From assembly GCA_024811115.1 (NCBI GenBank), contig JAKOGH010000232.1, forward strand, positions 1 through 28,316: 28,316 nucleotides of DNA, given 5' to 3'. Source of the stretch: Terana coerulea (taxonomy: Eukaryota; Basidiomycota; Agaricomycetes; Polyporales; Phanerochaetaceae). This document shows, in pieces, positions 1-11,753 of the stretch. A program made the position numbers and the translations under genes. How positions within the stretch are numbered: the first letter of the stretch is position 1; every line of letters begins with the position of its first letter. Under the pieces are notes generated by a model. The model was given only the letters and a program-made list of their open reading frames with translations. It was not told where the DNA came from and made no database searches.

Positions 1-349
1 GGATTTTAGGTGCTGATAGAGGTATCGTAGTTGGGAAAACAGACTGGCCAGACCAAGCCCACTTAAGGTTAGCTACAAGGGCGCGGTCAGTCCAGCAAGC
101 AGCCCGACAGTGCTCCACCAACGTCCGCTGGCGCCTACATCAGAACAGCTCGAACCTGTTCCGGATATCACTGAGCCCACTGGAGACACTGGAAGCGAAA
201 GCCCAGTGTCGGATAGCCTACTGGCACGATTGTGCGGGAAGGAGGAGTAAATTTCTACAATTGTTGCCCCAAGCAGTCGATCCTGGCCTTAACAAAGTCT
301 TCAGTCCGAGACTGGACTTTACGTGACATAAACACGCCTGCCTGCAAAA

Positions 350-1806
350 ACAGCAGGTAGAATGGCGTGCTGCATGCAAAGATGAGCTCGATGCATTAAG
401 CAAAAGTGTTCGAACTCGCCGGCCGAAAGGCAAGCCGTCATTAAGAACCGATGGGTTTTGATGAGAAATCAGATGGTCGAAAGAAAGCGCGATTTGTAGC
501 TCGCGGCTTCTCTCAAATTGAGGGAATCGACTATGATAAAATCTTCTCTCCAGTCGTACGGTTTGAAACCGTTAGATTAAATCTTGCCCTTGCGGCACTC
601 GAAGGCTTCTTACTTTGGCCTCGATGTGCACGCAACAGCATGTGTCGGACTGTTAGATGAGGAGATCTACATGGAGCAACCTGATGGCTTTCCTGCTCAA
701 GGAAAAAGCATGGTGCGCCGTCTCCGTCGCCCTCTACGGGCTTAAGCAGGCAGGACTGTCCTGGTGGAAAGCCCTTAGCAAGTCTATGGCTGAGCTCGGC
801 TTCAAAGACTGAAGTCCGATGCTGGCGTATACGTCAAAGGCGCAGGCAACGACATGGTCATCGCCGTAGTCTATGTTGACGACGCTATATTTGCCGGACG
901 CAGCAAGGCAAAAGTACTCCAAGAAGAATTACCATAACGATGGGAGTGTCAGCGATATAGGGCGACGTAAAGGAGTTTCTGCGCATGCGCATACAACGAG
1001 TTGGCGACAAGATCGTGATTGATCAATGCGCTCGCCCGATAGGTACTCGAACGCTGCGGCCAGACCAATGCCAAAACGGCAAAGACTCCGCTTCCGAGGT
1101 TATATCCTCGAAATGAAGGAGAGCTAAACAAAGCTCGCCAGAGCCGTTTCCAAATTGTGATAGGCTCACTCCTTTATATCATGCTCGGTATACGACCGGA
1201 CATTGCGTATGCTGTCACAAAGCTCGCACAGTTCAGTGCAAACCCGTCCGAAGACCACCTGAACAGAGCGCTGTACATCTGCCGCTATCTGTCAGGCACT
1301 CGTAACTACACACTCGAGTATGACGGCTCTTCCGGGTTAGGCTTGGTGGCGTACACCGATGCAGATTGGGCGGCTGCTTCCCGCTCTCAGACTGGCTTCC
1401 TGCTAATGCTTGCAGGAGGAGCTTTTAACTGGAGCTCTTTCGCGCAGAAGTCTGTAGCAACGTCGACTAAAGATGCCGAATACATGGCACTCAGCGACTG
1501 CTCCCGAGAAGTCATGTGGATTCGAAATATCCTCTCTGAACTCGGTTACAACTTCGAGAAAGTACCCATCTGCAGCGACAACCAGGGCGCTCTATTCGTC
1601 TCGGAAAATCCCGTTACAGAAAAGCGCACTAAGCACATCGACATTCGCTACCACTACATTCGCGATGTCGTTGAAGCTGGCCACGTCGAAGTACTCTTCG
1701 TACCTGGCGTTGACAATCCCGGCAGATTTCTTTACCAAGAATCCTGGGCAGGGTCAAGATTGAGAAGTTCCGACCGATGCTCGGACTTTGCATCGCTGCT
1801 AACTAG
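350..1806 (+). pseudogene. copia Pol fragment: reverse transcriptase and RNase H, frameshifted
   Basis: The reading starts recognisably near 360 (EWRAACKDELDAL), continues through KARFVARGFSQIEGIDY and IFSPVVRFETVR, the copia RT N-terminal signature, and reaches the RT catalytic YVDD at 872-883. From 1157 an open stretch covers the end of RT (GSLLYIMLGIRPDIAYAV) and RNase H, with TDADWA near 1360, ATSTKDAEYMALSD near 1460 and KHIDIRYHYIRDVV near 1640. A conserved tail (DFFTKN, then EKFRPMLGL) is read only by changing frame twice, ending at the TAG at 1804-1806. At least four frame changes lie between 430 and 1780, so this is a dead copy. Sequence before 350 is probably the RT-integrase linker but is too degraded to assign. 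Confidence 0.85.
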
Positions 1807-1853
1807 CGTGACTAAACCAGCGCAGGCAGTACGCCGTGCTAGGTTAGGAGGAG

Positions 1854-2074
1854 TGTTGAGTCAGATAGACGCCGTAAGCGCTCTGCTCACATCTTCTCTA
1901 TTGTTCTACCAGGTTCCACCATGACGATGCCTATTGTCTACTGTCCTGGTACCTATTTGTGTCTGTTTGTAGTACAGCCACCCAGTATTGTATATAAGGC
2001 AGCCCTCTGCGCCCATACTCTAATAAGACTCTTACAACTCTCAACCCACTTACGTGTATCCATACCAGCCTACA
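1854..2074 (+). repeat. 3' LTR of the copia element (about 221 bp)
   Basis: A purine-rich tract (AGGTTAGGAGGAG, 1841-1853) immediately precedes TGTTGAG, and the segment closes with CCTACA, so it has the TG...CA ends expected of an LTR. It contains a TATA box (TATATAAG, 1991-1998) about 80 bp before its 3' end, as expected for the U3/R boundary. The end point is inferred from the TG...CA rule because the partner 5' LTR lies outside the window. Confidence 0.7.
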
Positions 2075-2114
2075 GGTGAGTAACCATCCTAGCTTCCTCT
2101 AGGCCTCGGTAGGA

Positions 2115-3762
2115 GTGTACGCCGCTGTATGCGCTGCACTTCTACACAGTGCATGCTGTACCGTCATCTCTCCTAATGGTCATCATCTTGCCGCTGGATT
2201 TAGCGATGGCATCATCCGCTTCTGGAATGCTCAGACCTACGAGGCCGACCTGAGTCCACTATTTGGCCACACAGACTGGGTTGGATGTGCCGCATTTACG
2301 TCCGATTCCCAAAAGCTTGCCACTGGATCATGTGATTCTACCGTTCGCTTGTGGAACTTGGCATCCCGGCAATGCCAGCTTGTTCTTCTCGGCCGTGCAG
2401 GCTGGGTCAGATCTGTTGCGTTCACAGCTAGCGAAATCAGGTTATATCCAGTACCCAAGACACCACGATCCGACTATGGGATGTCAATCAGGCTATTGCC
2501 GAAACCGAAGAGCCATTCCCCATCAACTACATCACGGCATCGTTTAATTGCGTCAAATTTTCACCAGACGGTCTACAGGTTGCAACGGGCGCTGACGATG
2601 GACGGATTCACATTTGGGACAGCACGACAGGGCAACCAATTTTGGAGACGAAGATGGACCCTGGCATCCCCATTTCCTGCCTCGCATTCATACTTGACGG
2701 CCGCTCGCTAGCGTCAGGCGCCAGGAATGGTGCTTTGTCTCTATGCCATATCACACAACGTACCAACATACCTCTTAGCCCCATGGCAGGTCATTCATCC
2801 GATGTGCTTGCCACTGTGTTCTTGCCTGACCACCAGAATCTGTTGTCACTCTCATCCAATTCTATCCAGACTTGGTACCCAGAGACCATGGCTGTCATCA
2901 ACATTTCCGTCTCTGCCAAAGACTACGACACACTCTGTTGCGCTGACCTTCTCTCAAGACTGCACTCTTGTTGTACTGGGCACAGTGGCAGGTGTAGTCA
3001 CGGCACTTCGCACCTCTACTGCTCAGATTCTTTGGAGGATAAAGGCACATACAGATCCAGTGCGGTCAGTGGCACTCTCTCCTGACATGACGCAAATATG
3101 CACTGGCTCCCGTGACAAGACTGTGCGTGTTTGGCACAAGGCTGCGACCAGAGCGGCTGTAGGAGTCCTTTTACTGGCCATAATAGCTGGCTGCAAGCAA
3201 CTATCGATTCATTCAATGAAGAGTATGTTATTTCGGGATCCCTCGACGGCACTACTATTCAAGTAGGAGGTCCAGTGTATTCCATGGACTTTTCACTTGA
3301 CAGCAAGCATCTGGCGATCTGTACAATTGACAGCCCTGTTCAGGTGTGGGATGCATCACTTCTACTCCAACCATCTGGTGAGTAAGTACTATCAACGTGT
3401 CCTCGGTTCTGATCACATCTCACAAGAAGGCCACGACTCTTCACTGGATGCTACTTACCTATTTTCGCAGCACCCCGAGGCATGCTTTCCGGTTAAATGT
3501 GGATGCCCCCTTATCATCATCATCGCATATGAAGGATGTGATGGAGTTGAATGACCGTGGCTGGTGGACTGGCTGGATTCTCGGTCCGAACGGTGAACGA
3601 CTGTTCTGGGTACCAGAGGAGCATCGCACTCGCCTCATCCGACCAGGCATGAAGCACGTATTTGGTCGCGGAGGACCTATCGAGCTGAATCTTAGCCGTT
3701 TCGTGCACGGGAAAAACTGGGCGGAGTGTTGGTCCGAAGACTCGGAATTGGTGGGGAACTAG
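2115..3762 (+). pseudogene. WD40-repeat protein, C-terminal half, frameshifted (NACHT-WD40 type)
   Basis: Successive WD40 blades can be read: HHLAAGFSDGIIRFWN, SQKLATGSCDSTVRLWNL, LQVATGADDGRIHIWD, MTQICTGSRDKTVRVWH, and a last degenerate blade with SPVQVWDASL near 3340. The C-terminus near 3550-3720 reads GWILGPNGERLFWVPEEHR followed by NLSRFVHGKNWAECW. That tail is typical of the end of basidiomycete NACHT-WD40 STAND proteins, which act in signalling or non-self recognition. Frame changes are needed near 2450, 2945 and 3160. A likely intron starts at GTGAGT (3378) and may end at the CAG at 3470, though the phases do not match cleanly. Everything N-terminal of the WD40 domain is absent; the copia LTR ends about 40 bp upstream, so the retrotransposon may have cut the gene. 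Confidence 0.75.
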
Positions 3763-5401
3763 TGGCCATGGAAAATGGGGAGGCGGCGGCGGAAGAGAGA
3801 GGAGCGAGACTAAAAGGCTGGAAAACAGTGTCTAGTAGGGTGTGTATTCTTGGGTTGTGCTGGTTACCTTGCTCAAAACCTCTGCTTATGCTTCAAGTTG
3901 GTTCCGAGTCATGTCGCACATTGCTCATGCCCGTGATTGTGAATTTATGCCGCTATTATAAGGTAGCATTACGTTGATGTATGACTCTGGTAGAGGATAA
4001 GGAAAAATTCTGCGTAGATGAAAGGCTGGGCCACGGAGCGAGTGCGAAGTATTACGCACTAAAAGACGCTTGCAGATTTCCATCAAGCGCCAACGCTTTA
4101 AAGCCTTTGGCCTTAGCATTCGGTGTTATCGCACAACCGGCAGATCTCCTCATCTACGAGCAAACACTATCTATCGGAAGAAGAGGAAACGGGCACGACA
4201 TCGCTGATTGAAAGGGCCCTCCACGAAAATACTATCGGAAGTCATCCCGACTGCCGCCAAATGGCAACCGCCGAAATCAGTCCAACGCCAAGTTCCTCTA
4301 GGGCTTCGATGACGGCGAGCGAATGCAGCCTCCAAAGATGGGACGTCGTGTGGCATTGACCTTAGGGAGCGGTTTTGGTATGATGCCGTCCTTGTTAGAC
4401 AGGGTGCACCTGGCTGCTCGACAAGGAGGGCGAACGCGAGGAGGACGGACTCGAGGAAGGGCGACCGCTGGATTCGTGTCAAGGGTGAACGTAAAAGTCA
4501 AAGGGGCGGTTATGTTTACACCGATATGGCTGAGTCAATTCAGGCGGTGGCGCTGCTGGTGGCGTTGGGTATACGTTCCCTTCGACTGCGTCCAGGCGAA
4601 TATTGGAAAAGACAAGTGCTCCAGACCATACGCGCGAAGCTAGGGAATAGGGAAAATGCCATAGCACTTGGCGCGCTCACGCAGACAATGACGTACCTGA
4701 GTAACTCATTGTGCAGCACTTCCTATTGATAATAGGTTCGCAATGGAAGGCAGCACTACCATAAAAAGCGCATGTTCAGCATGGTTGGCCTGAACTACAC
4801 AGCGCCGGAGGAAAAGCTGGTTTCAGCTCAAGCTTCCATGATAGCAGAGGGTGGACTCACCACCAGCGAATGCTCCATGGGTACGTCGTGCACGCGAGAC
4901 ATCCCGTTGTCAAAGTGAATAAGGTAGAGACAACATCCATCGCCAGGATCCATCGCATACAGGGGCGGCGGTTTGAAGAGATCTTTCGCGGGCCTGTGAG
5001 GCAGGATTCGCTGAAGTTCTTCCCAATGAGTGCGCACGGCATGAATGAAGATGGGAGTTGTAGAAACAATCGCACTGCTGTCATAGACTGGCAAAGCGGA
5101 CGATGTATGTGGCCTTGCAGGTGTGTACCGCGAGGACGGTGAGGACGGGGACATAAGTTTGTGTTCGCATAGCGGTGCCAAAAATTCTGGAGCGGGGAGA
5201 ACTCGACCACCATTACGCAATCAGGTTGACCATGGTAACTGGTCCCTGCTCTCGCTCACACTTTTCAATCCACCGTTAGTCTCGAAATGCGACGTTTAGG
5301 CCAAGACGGCCCGTGAGTTGGACAGAAGCCCTGTCGCAGTGTCGGAATGTCCACTCCGGTCAGATGGGTGTAACGCACCTTGTTTTGCTACAGATTGTGC
5401 A

Positions 5402-5423
5402 GGGGGGGGGGGGGGGGGGGGGG
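5402..5423 (+). repeat. homopolymer run of 22 G
   Basis: Twenty-two consecutive G bases are bounded by A and T. Such a run can form a G-quadruplex and is also a common site of length error in assemblies. Confidence 0.95.
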
Positions 5424-5725
5424 TGTGCAGATACGACCTCTGTACGCACGAACGATAGCATTGCAAAGGCTGCCAGTGTGATCAGCATCTCCACAAGGCA
5501 TCGCAGGCACTGAAAACTCACAGAAGCCCGGCCGTAAAAAACTTAGAGCTTCTAGCAGCAGGCATGCTGGCTGCAATCCCTGCAGCGCGGGACATGTACA
5601 TCACGATCCGAGGTAAAGCTGGAACCCAGCGCCGCTCAGAAGAATGTTAACAAACACCAATATAGCATGTATATGTAGAACGTCCACCATAGGATTTTCC
5701 TGACGGACATAAAGCAAGGAGACCG

Positions 5726-5766
5726 AAAAACAAAAACAAAAACAAAAACAAAAACAAAACAAAAAC
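5726..5766 (+). repeat. (AAAAAC)n microsatellite
   Basis: Seven tandem copies of AAAAAC are present, one of them shortened to AAAAC. It lies in a gene-free region and has no evident function. Confidence 0.9.
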
Positions 5767-6908
5767 ACCAAGTATAGTCACTCACCAGCACCGACACCCT
5801 CAGCCGGTAGATAAATCTCCAATTTAGCCTTCTCCAGTGCGCTTTGGCGTAAGCACGGAAGCTCGGGCACAGCACGCTTCGTCTCGACAAGGGGTTGGCG
5901 GCGTTGTCGTCAGATCGGCGGGGACCGGCAAGACCGTCAACGTTAGACGTGCTGTACATGCCATCGAGTCACTTGCCATAGGAGAGATAATCGATGATCG
6001 ATCCCAGTGAGAATCGACAATGTGGAGAGATGTTTAAACGCGCTCAGCGTCATTGAGGACAGAAGAGGACAGTTGCGCTCAGGAACGGAAAAACTGGAAG
6101 GATAGGAACAGATAGGCACATATAGCGCCCGTCGCGAAACGTTCAGAACCGCTCTCGTATGTGAGGATATGTAAGGAAATGTTCTCATTATATGCTATAT
6201 ATACACTTGTATCTAGCAGTTCCGATCCGTAATACAGCCTATCCAGCATGCTGTGGTCAACTAATAATGCGAGGCCTGCTAAGTCAAAGATATTAGGTGG
6301 ATGACTCAAGGCGGTCTATACATAGCACTCACGAGGCTCGTGCTTGCAGAGCAGACAGGCGGACTTGGGTGGCGGGTAACTCTCCGAGCACGGTTCTCAA
6401 GCTGCATCGACGTAGCCACCGGTTGCGCATATGAGGATGATTGATGAGGGGGTAGCTGAGTGACTCCTGACAGTGCGAGGATGGTCGGGGATCTGTGTAT
6501 TGCTTTAGTGTTGTGTTTACTGAGCGCAAAAGGCTAGATCATACCACGTACAGGCCGCACAATGTTGCTACACATCTCTATAGAATGGTAAAGTTAGCTC
6601 AGTTTTGAATAGCTGTAGTTACGTACATCGCCCATACGTGCAACCCTTCAATCTGTGTTGTTGTCGCCTTTCGCGCGCAAACGTTGAAGATCGGTAACGA
6701 CGTGCCTGTAATAGTGCCGTATAGAGCCCTCCGCATGATTTTGAGACGCATATATGCAGCCTTATCAGAACAGTTCATGTTTTTCGAAGTCAACACTTAC
6801 CGGTACCTGCTCAGCCCGTAGTCTTTGCGCAGAGGATGCTCCCGGGCGACATCTGTCCATGCTTGTCGAATAAAAGGGGGCAGGCCGGTCGGGGAGGTGA
6901 ATTGGAAC

Positions 6909-6944
6909 GGATGGCGGGGATGGCGGGGATGGTGGAGATGGTGG
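6909..6944 (+). repeat. 9-bp tandem repeat, four copies
   Basis: GGATGGCGG occurs twice, followed by the variants GGATGGTGG and AGATGGTGG. It would encode a Pro/Ser repeat on the minus strand, but no convincing gene surrounds it. Confidence 0.85.
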
Positions 6945-7727
6945 TCGTGCGCAGCAAAGTGGACTTGTCACTTGGGGCACGCTCGTCCTTCTTATGCTAA
7001 GCGCAAACTGCCGAGGGTTCCAGATTGGGAGCGGGGCGGAGGGTAAGATCGGCGGGACGACGTGGGCAACAGGCGCGCGCCGAGGTGCGCAGAGCAGGAT
7101 GCGCAACTCGCCACGACAAGGACGAGCAATGTTCGCATCGCGCTACGCGTCGCATGCATGACATTGCGCAATGGGGCTGGTCGCGTCGACATGAGCATCG
7201 TGACGCACGTCGAGCGGACGCGTCGGTGTCGGACGTCGCGATTATGTAACATTAAGCGCGCGGACAAATAGGCCCAAATACGGTAGAAGCGGACAGAAAC
7301 ATATTCCATAACGTGTTTACATACAGGTGCGTTTGAGAACGGATATGCGCAATGTCGCTTCTCACTGGGGTTCACAACCCCGTAGGTTAACGGACGCCCG
7401 CAAAGAGAGCAAAGAACTTATCACAGCGACAAGAGAATGGGTGTGAAATGAGTATAGTACTGTACTTATTCGAGCTTCTTCTGATAGAGCAGCGAAGCCG
7501 AGACAGCACGTGTATAAAATTATCAATGAGTTACCGCCATCAAATCGAGGTCCTTCAAGGCTCAGCGAGAGATAAGTACCAGACTCTGGGGTATATGAAA
7601 CCAAAGGACTACATGAAAGCAAATCAACACCAAATTACTATAGTAGAATAACTTGTTCGGCTCATAACTTGAAGGTTACCCAGTCGTAAGAGCGAGGCGC
7701 GAAACAAACCTTCTTTTATATCGAATT

Positions 7728-9556
7728 CTATCCAAGAGCGGGAGAAGAGACCATTCTCCTCAAACCCGACATTACTCTGTTGGCCGCAGAGCGCATATTA
7801 CCTATCGACCCTCTCTTATTCAGCAGCGTCCATGGGACGGACGGCGTGGGAAGATGGCACATCTCAGCATTCATTCGCCTAACATGATACCACCGCTCTC
7901 CGAGAGTCACAGCTGATTTCCTTTAGGTTAGGGAAGAGCGCGACGATAAGAGCGGCCTTCATCGCAGGGTTGACGACGGCCGGTAAATTGGCGCAACCGG
8001 TGTCTAACGAGCGAAGGGGATGGTTCTGTCGTGCGGCGGAGCAGTCTTGAGAGCCGTCGAGGCACAAGCCGAGGCGCCTCAAGCGGGGGCAGTGGACACA
8101 GAACTCGCGCAGAATGCTCGTGTTCATAAGGCACTCTAGCGGGAATGTCGACATTGCGTCGCCCACAGTCTGTAGATGCAGGTGGCGTAACTGTGGCCAA
8201 GCCGCTCCAAGAGCCGCGACGTTAATGTCCTGGATCTCGAGAGTTAGGGTCGCCCCGACGCGGAGGTCCAGGGTGCCAAGCCGCCGCAGGGCATACAAGA
8301 CCTCGACGGTTTGGAAGTGAAGAACGGCGTGCGTTTGCCACTGGTCCGGGAGAGGATAGAACATGAGATGGAGCTTCTCGATGCGTGAGTGCTTGGCGAT
8401 CTGCTGGAAGTAGTCGTCTGGCGAGGAGCTTGCGTCCCAACTGGGCGAAGTGATTTTCAGCTGCACCCGAGCGCAGCTTGCCGCAAAGACATATTCAAGA
8501 AGATAAACGCAGCTAGAAAGGTCCCTGGCGTTTACGGCTAGTGAACGCAGCGATGTGAAGCGGGACGTGGGGATTTGGCTGGTGTACCGGAGTGAACACG
8601 GGCTGAGCCGTATTTGCAGGTGCGACAGCGCACGTAGATCTCCAAGTTGCTGGAGATCGTGGTAACAAATCGGGATGTCAAGTTGAAGAGCTGAGAGTTT
8701 CATTGCTATTGACACTCCGTTTCCAATACTGAATCCGGCGGGAGTTATTACCGATCCCCATTGGCCTCTTTGACTCGCCTTCACTTGAACATTCGACACG
8801 GAAGGTGCTGCCCGGACCACAGCCGCAACAACCTCAGCCGCTTGTTGCATGTGCACTGCATTCGAGATGAATGTCAATCCGTCGTCGTAGCGTACGTAGA
8901 GCGAGTTCATAGTAGGACACGCCAAGTCTTTAATGCAGGCGAGCATCATCGCTGAACCTTGGAATGAGCGCCATGAGCAGCACAGGCGCTCCAGGCAAGG
9001 GAAGATAGGTCGGTTCCAAGGGGGAGGTCTGACACGTATTTGGTGAAGGCTATGAGGAAGGCGGGGTCATAATCTTCTTCGATCTCATGGATAGCTTGAG
9101 GGCTAGTGAAGCGGCGATAATGAAATAGCACTTCCACGGAAAGGGTTTTAACGCGGTGAGCATGCTTCATGAATCCTGCCCAATCCGGAAGCTTGGGCTC
9201 CTGCGTGCATATCTACGAAAGGAGAAAAACGGCCATTAATACGATATCATCTGTGGAAGTACCCTGCAAGCCCACACTCTTACCAAAGATTTTGTCGTAT
9301 AGAGTATCGGAGGTTTAAGAGGCAGTCTCACTGTCTTTGACTGCTCCGTCCAGACCGACGATGGCATGCACCTGACCAACGGCGCCAGACTATCCAAGTT
9401 GCTTCACAGGATGTTCATGGCGCATTCGTGAAAGTCGCGACAGGTGATCGCAAGGCTCACTGCAGTCTTCCGGTCAAGTGAGGAAGTGCCATCGGATCCA
9501 AGCAGGTGCTGGAAGATCTCCTCCTGGATTTCCGTAATCAGGAGACAGTCGTGCAT
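7728..9556 (-). pseudogene. F-box / leucine-rich-repeat protein, decayed paralog
   Basis: An F-box protein would be the substrate adaptor of an SCF ubiquitin ligase. The start at 9556 gives MHDCLLITEIQEEIFQHLL, an F-box-like opening common in Agaricomycete F-box genes, then LAITCRDFHECAMNIL. The next codon (9406-9404) is TGA where the paralog at 24.6 kb has Trp (NILWAKLD versus NIL-stop-SNLD). A 71-nt intron (9283-9213, GTAAGA...TAG) leads into ICTQEPKLPDWAGFMKHAHRV. A frame change near 8960 enters a 356-codon open stretch of leucine-rich sequence (for example LRHLHLQTVGDAM, CPRLRRLGLCLDG). Another frame change near 7890 gives the expected tail (ERWYHVRRMN...). One stop plus two frameshifts make it a pseudogene unless they are assembly errors. 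It is a tandem paralog of the neighbouring split F-box gene, same strand and same intron position. Confidence 0.8.
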
Positions 9557-10279
9557 GTTCTATGCGTAACGGAGCGGGTTAGAGAAGGGCTTGTCGTGCT
9601 TCGACGATGACTGCGACTTACATGGTGGGAGTTCAAGAGAGCTCAGCCGTGCGAACGCAAAATTGAGCTCAGTTGAAGTTTGAACATGTCGGGACCTGCT
9701 AGCGCGACAGCCGCGTTAGACGCCACGGCTAGTCGAGAGCACAGTACTTAATGGTACCAGTGTGGTGACTGAAATCCAACGCGCAAACTGCTGACATCGA
9801 CGCCATCCAGTGGATGCCGCAAACTGGCCATGGCCGATGAATCGCTGCTTGAAAAGCAAAAGTGAGCAGGGAAGAATGTAAGTGCAACTTGAAAGGAAAG
9901 TTGTTCCTGAGTCCGGACGCTCGTATGTGGCGTTCGTAGCCACGTGTCCCGATAGGCGCATCAGTCCCGCCCTCTCGGGAATCTCCGGCCCCAGCCAAAT
10001 CTCACTGCAACGTCGACTCCGAGTGCTACGTTCCCCTTGCAGACATAAGGTAGAAACTCAGCGAAAGCATACATTACAGCACAGTAGAGTAGAATCATAT
10101 TTGTAACGGATGTAATGCGTGCGGAAAGTATGTAAGATACCAGTAGGGGAGGCTTAAGAAATATAGCGTGCTAGTTCAAAGGAGCGTCGGGAGAGAGGGA
10201 ACAAAACATGAGAAAGAGCGACGGGGTAGCGAGCGTTGGAAATTGAATGGGTATAAATACAGTACAATATAAATGGCAC
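9557..10279. other. intergenic region between the two F-box genes
   Basis: About 720 bp separate the end of one minus-strand F-box gene (10280) from the start of the next (9556). It should contain the promoter of the downstream F-box gene. I see no conserved box on the minus strand; a TATAAATA near 10250 is on the plus strand with no plus-strand gene after it. Confidence 0.5.
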
Positions 10280-10721
10280 TCAACGTGCCCGTCGCAAAGA
10301 CGGCATGAGATCTTTGAGCCTGGACAAGACGTTAGATGCCAAGGTGCGCAAACGGGCTCCAGGACTGGACTGCCTGCCTGTCATCTGACGAGGCGAAGGG
10401 GCTACTGTAGACCTATACTTTCCCGCATGGATCCTCCTGACCTTGTGCCATTTATCCCCGCGTCGTGTGCAACGGATATGCTGGAGACCAGGGAAGAGGA
10501 TGGCGAGCACAGCCGCTTTGGTGCCTGGCTTAGTCACTTTCGGCAACGAGTAACTCATCCCAGTGCCTAGAGATTGCAGCAAGTGGTGGCCTGCGGTGAG
10601 AACCTTGTCGGCGTGCAGCCGAGCCAGTAGGCGGGAACAGTCGCTAAATCCGTCGAGTGTAAGGGTAAGGTCCTTGAGATTCGGGCAATGGTTTCGAGCA
10701 TCCACGAGAACCTCCGTGTTC

Positions 10722-10729
10722 ATAATGTG
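10722..10729 (+). repeat. 8-bp target-site duplication, left copy (ATAATGTG)
   Basis: ATAATGTG sits directly before the MITE and is repeated exactly at 11089-11096. An 8-bp duplication is characteristic of hAT transposons. Confidence 0.85.
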
Positions 10730-11088
10730 TAGTGATTGGCAAGGGTAAACCCTCTATGCTCAGAGGGCAACCCTTACCCTTACCCTCCAATACCCTTACC
10801 CTTATGAAGGGTAAGAGTTAAGGATTACCCTTCAAACCCTTGTCAAAATGAGCTGAAAACAGTGCTTTAAGTGCTTTCCCCCACTTACTTATAATGTCAG
10901 TCTTCTATTTGAGTGGCTTGCATTGGGATAGAAAGCACTCACAACACTTGCAGCCCTTTCTAGCAACATGCCTGGTGCTTAAATACAGACCCCTGCCAGA
11001 CAAGGGTTAACTTTCCTCAACCCTTACCCTTACCCTCTGTACCCTTACCCTTAACCCTTGGAGGTTTACAAACCCCTGCCTATCACTA
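10730..11088. mobile_element. hAT-type MITE, 359 bp, rich in CCCTTA repeats
   Basis: The element begins TAGTGATTGGCAAGGGT and ends with the inverted counterpart; the reverse complement of its right end reads TAGTGATAGGCAGGGGT. It is flanked by a perfect 8-bp duplication, and TAG/CAG-type starts with 8-bp duplications are hAT hallmarks. It has no coding capacity. Many CCCTTA/TAAGGG units cluster near both ends (about 10770-10835 and 11015-11060). They resemble telomere repeats but are TAAGGG rather than TTAGGG, and are better read as subterminal transposase-binding repeats. It lies inside the C-terminal half of the F-box pseudogene. Confidence 0.85.
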
Positions 11089-11096
11089 ATAATGTG
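11089..11096 (+). repeat. 8-bp target-site duplication, right copy (ATAATGTG)
   Basis: Exact copy of 10722-10729 on the far side of the MITE. Confidence 0.85.
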
Positions 11097-11753
11097 TGGC
11101 AAAATCTGACCGGACATCCCCCTACTGTCTCCAGTCGAAGGCTTTCAAGCTTCGGACATGCTGTCCCGATCGCTTTGAAATCGAGGCCCACAAACTCGAT
11201 GACAGCGAAGGAAAACGCGTCAGGATATACGTGGAATACACGCAGGCTGGGCAGCGCAAAGAGGGTCTCGATGGCCTCAAATGGGAGCGCAAGAGGGCCT
11301 GCATGATGCTGGCACTGGTAGACTTGGAGATGGAAAACCTCAATGGAGGGTATTTGCGCCACCTCGCCAAAGCATCAGATAACGTCCGAGTCCCCAGACC
11401 AAAGTCGACGGCAGCAAACATGAAGTTCCATTAATGTCGTGGTCTGTTGGCAGTTCTCCAACAATCGCGGGCATACGGATAAATCCCCTATGTCGAGCTC
11501 CAGCGCGTGGAGTGCGCAGAATGCTGAATCTTTGGTTGGAGAGAATGAAACCGCATCGGCTCCTAGCATCATATACAGTCGCGAAAGCTGAGGTAGCGTG
11601 CCGAGAAATTCGAAGTCGGAGCGATTGACGGTCGTCGAGTCGATCCGCAGCGAGATGAGATTTTCTGCGCCGGAGAACACCTTCTCGAAGGACATCGGGA
11701 GAAATGATTGTCTTCGGAATTCGCCGTCACATTCAAGTGAGCTTCCGAAGGGA

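Larger units (their letters stand above)
1..2074 (+). mobile_element. Ty1/copia LTR retrotransposon, 3' part, decayed
   Basis: This is the 3' portion of a copia-type retrotransposon. The element enters from the left edge of the window, so its gag, protease, integrase and 5' LTR are not visible. Within the window the order is reverse transcriptase, RNase H, polypurine tract and 3' LTR, which is the canonical copia order at the 3' end. The coding part is broken by several frameshifts, so this copy cannot encode a working polyprotein. No target duplication can be tested because the 5' end is missing; the five bases after the LTR are GGTGA. Confidence 0.85.
3763..7727. other. gene-free stretch with simple repeats
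   Basis: I see no supportable gene in these 4 kb. Open frames are all under about 130 codons, are matched by equally long frames on the opposite strand, and show no domain motif. The stretch contains the simple repeats listed separately and a CpG-dense patch at about 7040-7260. I found no tRNA or rRNA by eye. Confidence 0.6.

Noticed and set aside
4828..5220. 130-codon open frame on the minus strand in the gene-free region
   Set aside because: No recognisable motif, and both the plus strand (90 codons) and another minus frame (118 codons) are open over the same bases, so openness is not evidence of coding.
5943..6309. Minus-strand frames with membrane-like stretches near 6.0-6.3 kb
   Set aside because: Under 82 codons, no start context, no motif, and no splice pattern linking them.
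10760..11060. Interstitial telomere repeat
   Set aside because: The repeat is TAAGGG/CCCTTA, not TTAGGG/CCCTAA, and the block is delimited by transposon-type inverted ends and an 8-bp target duplication.
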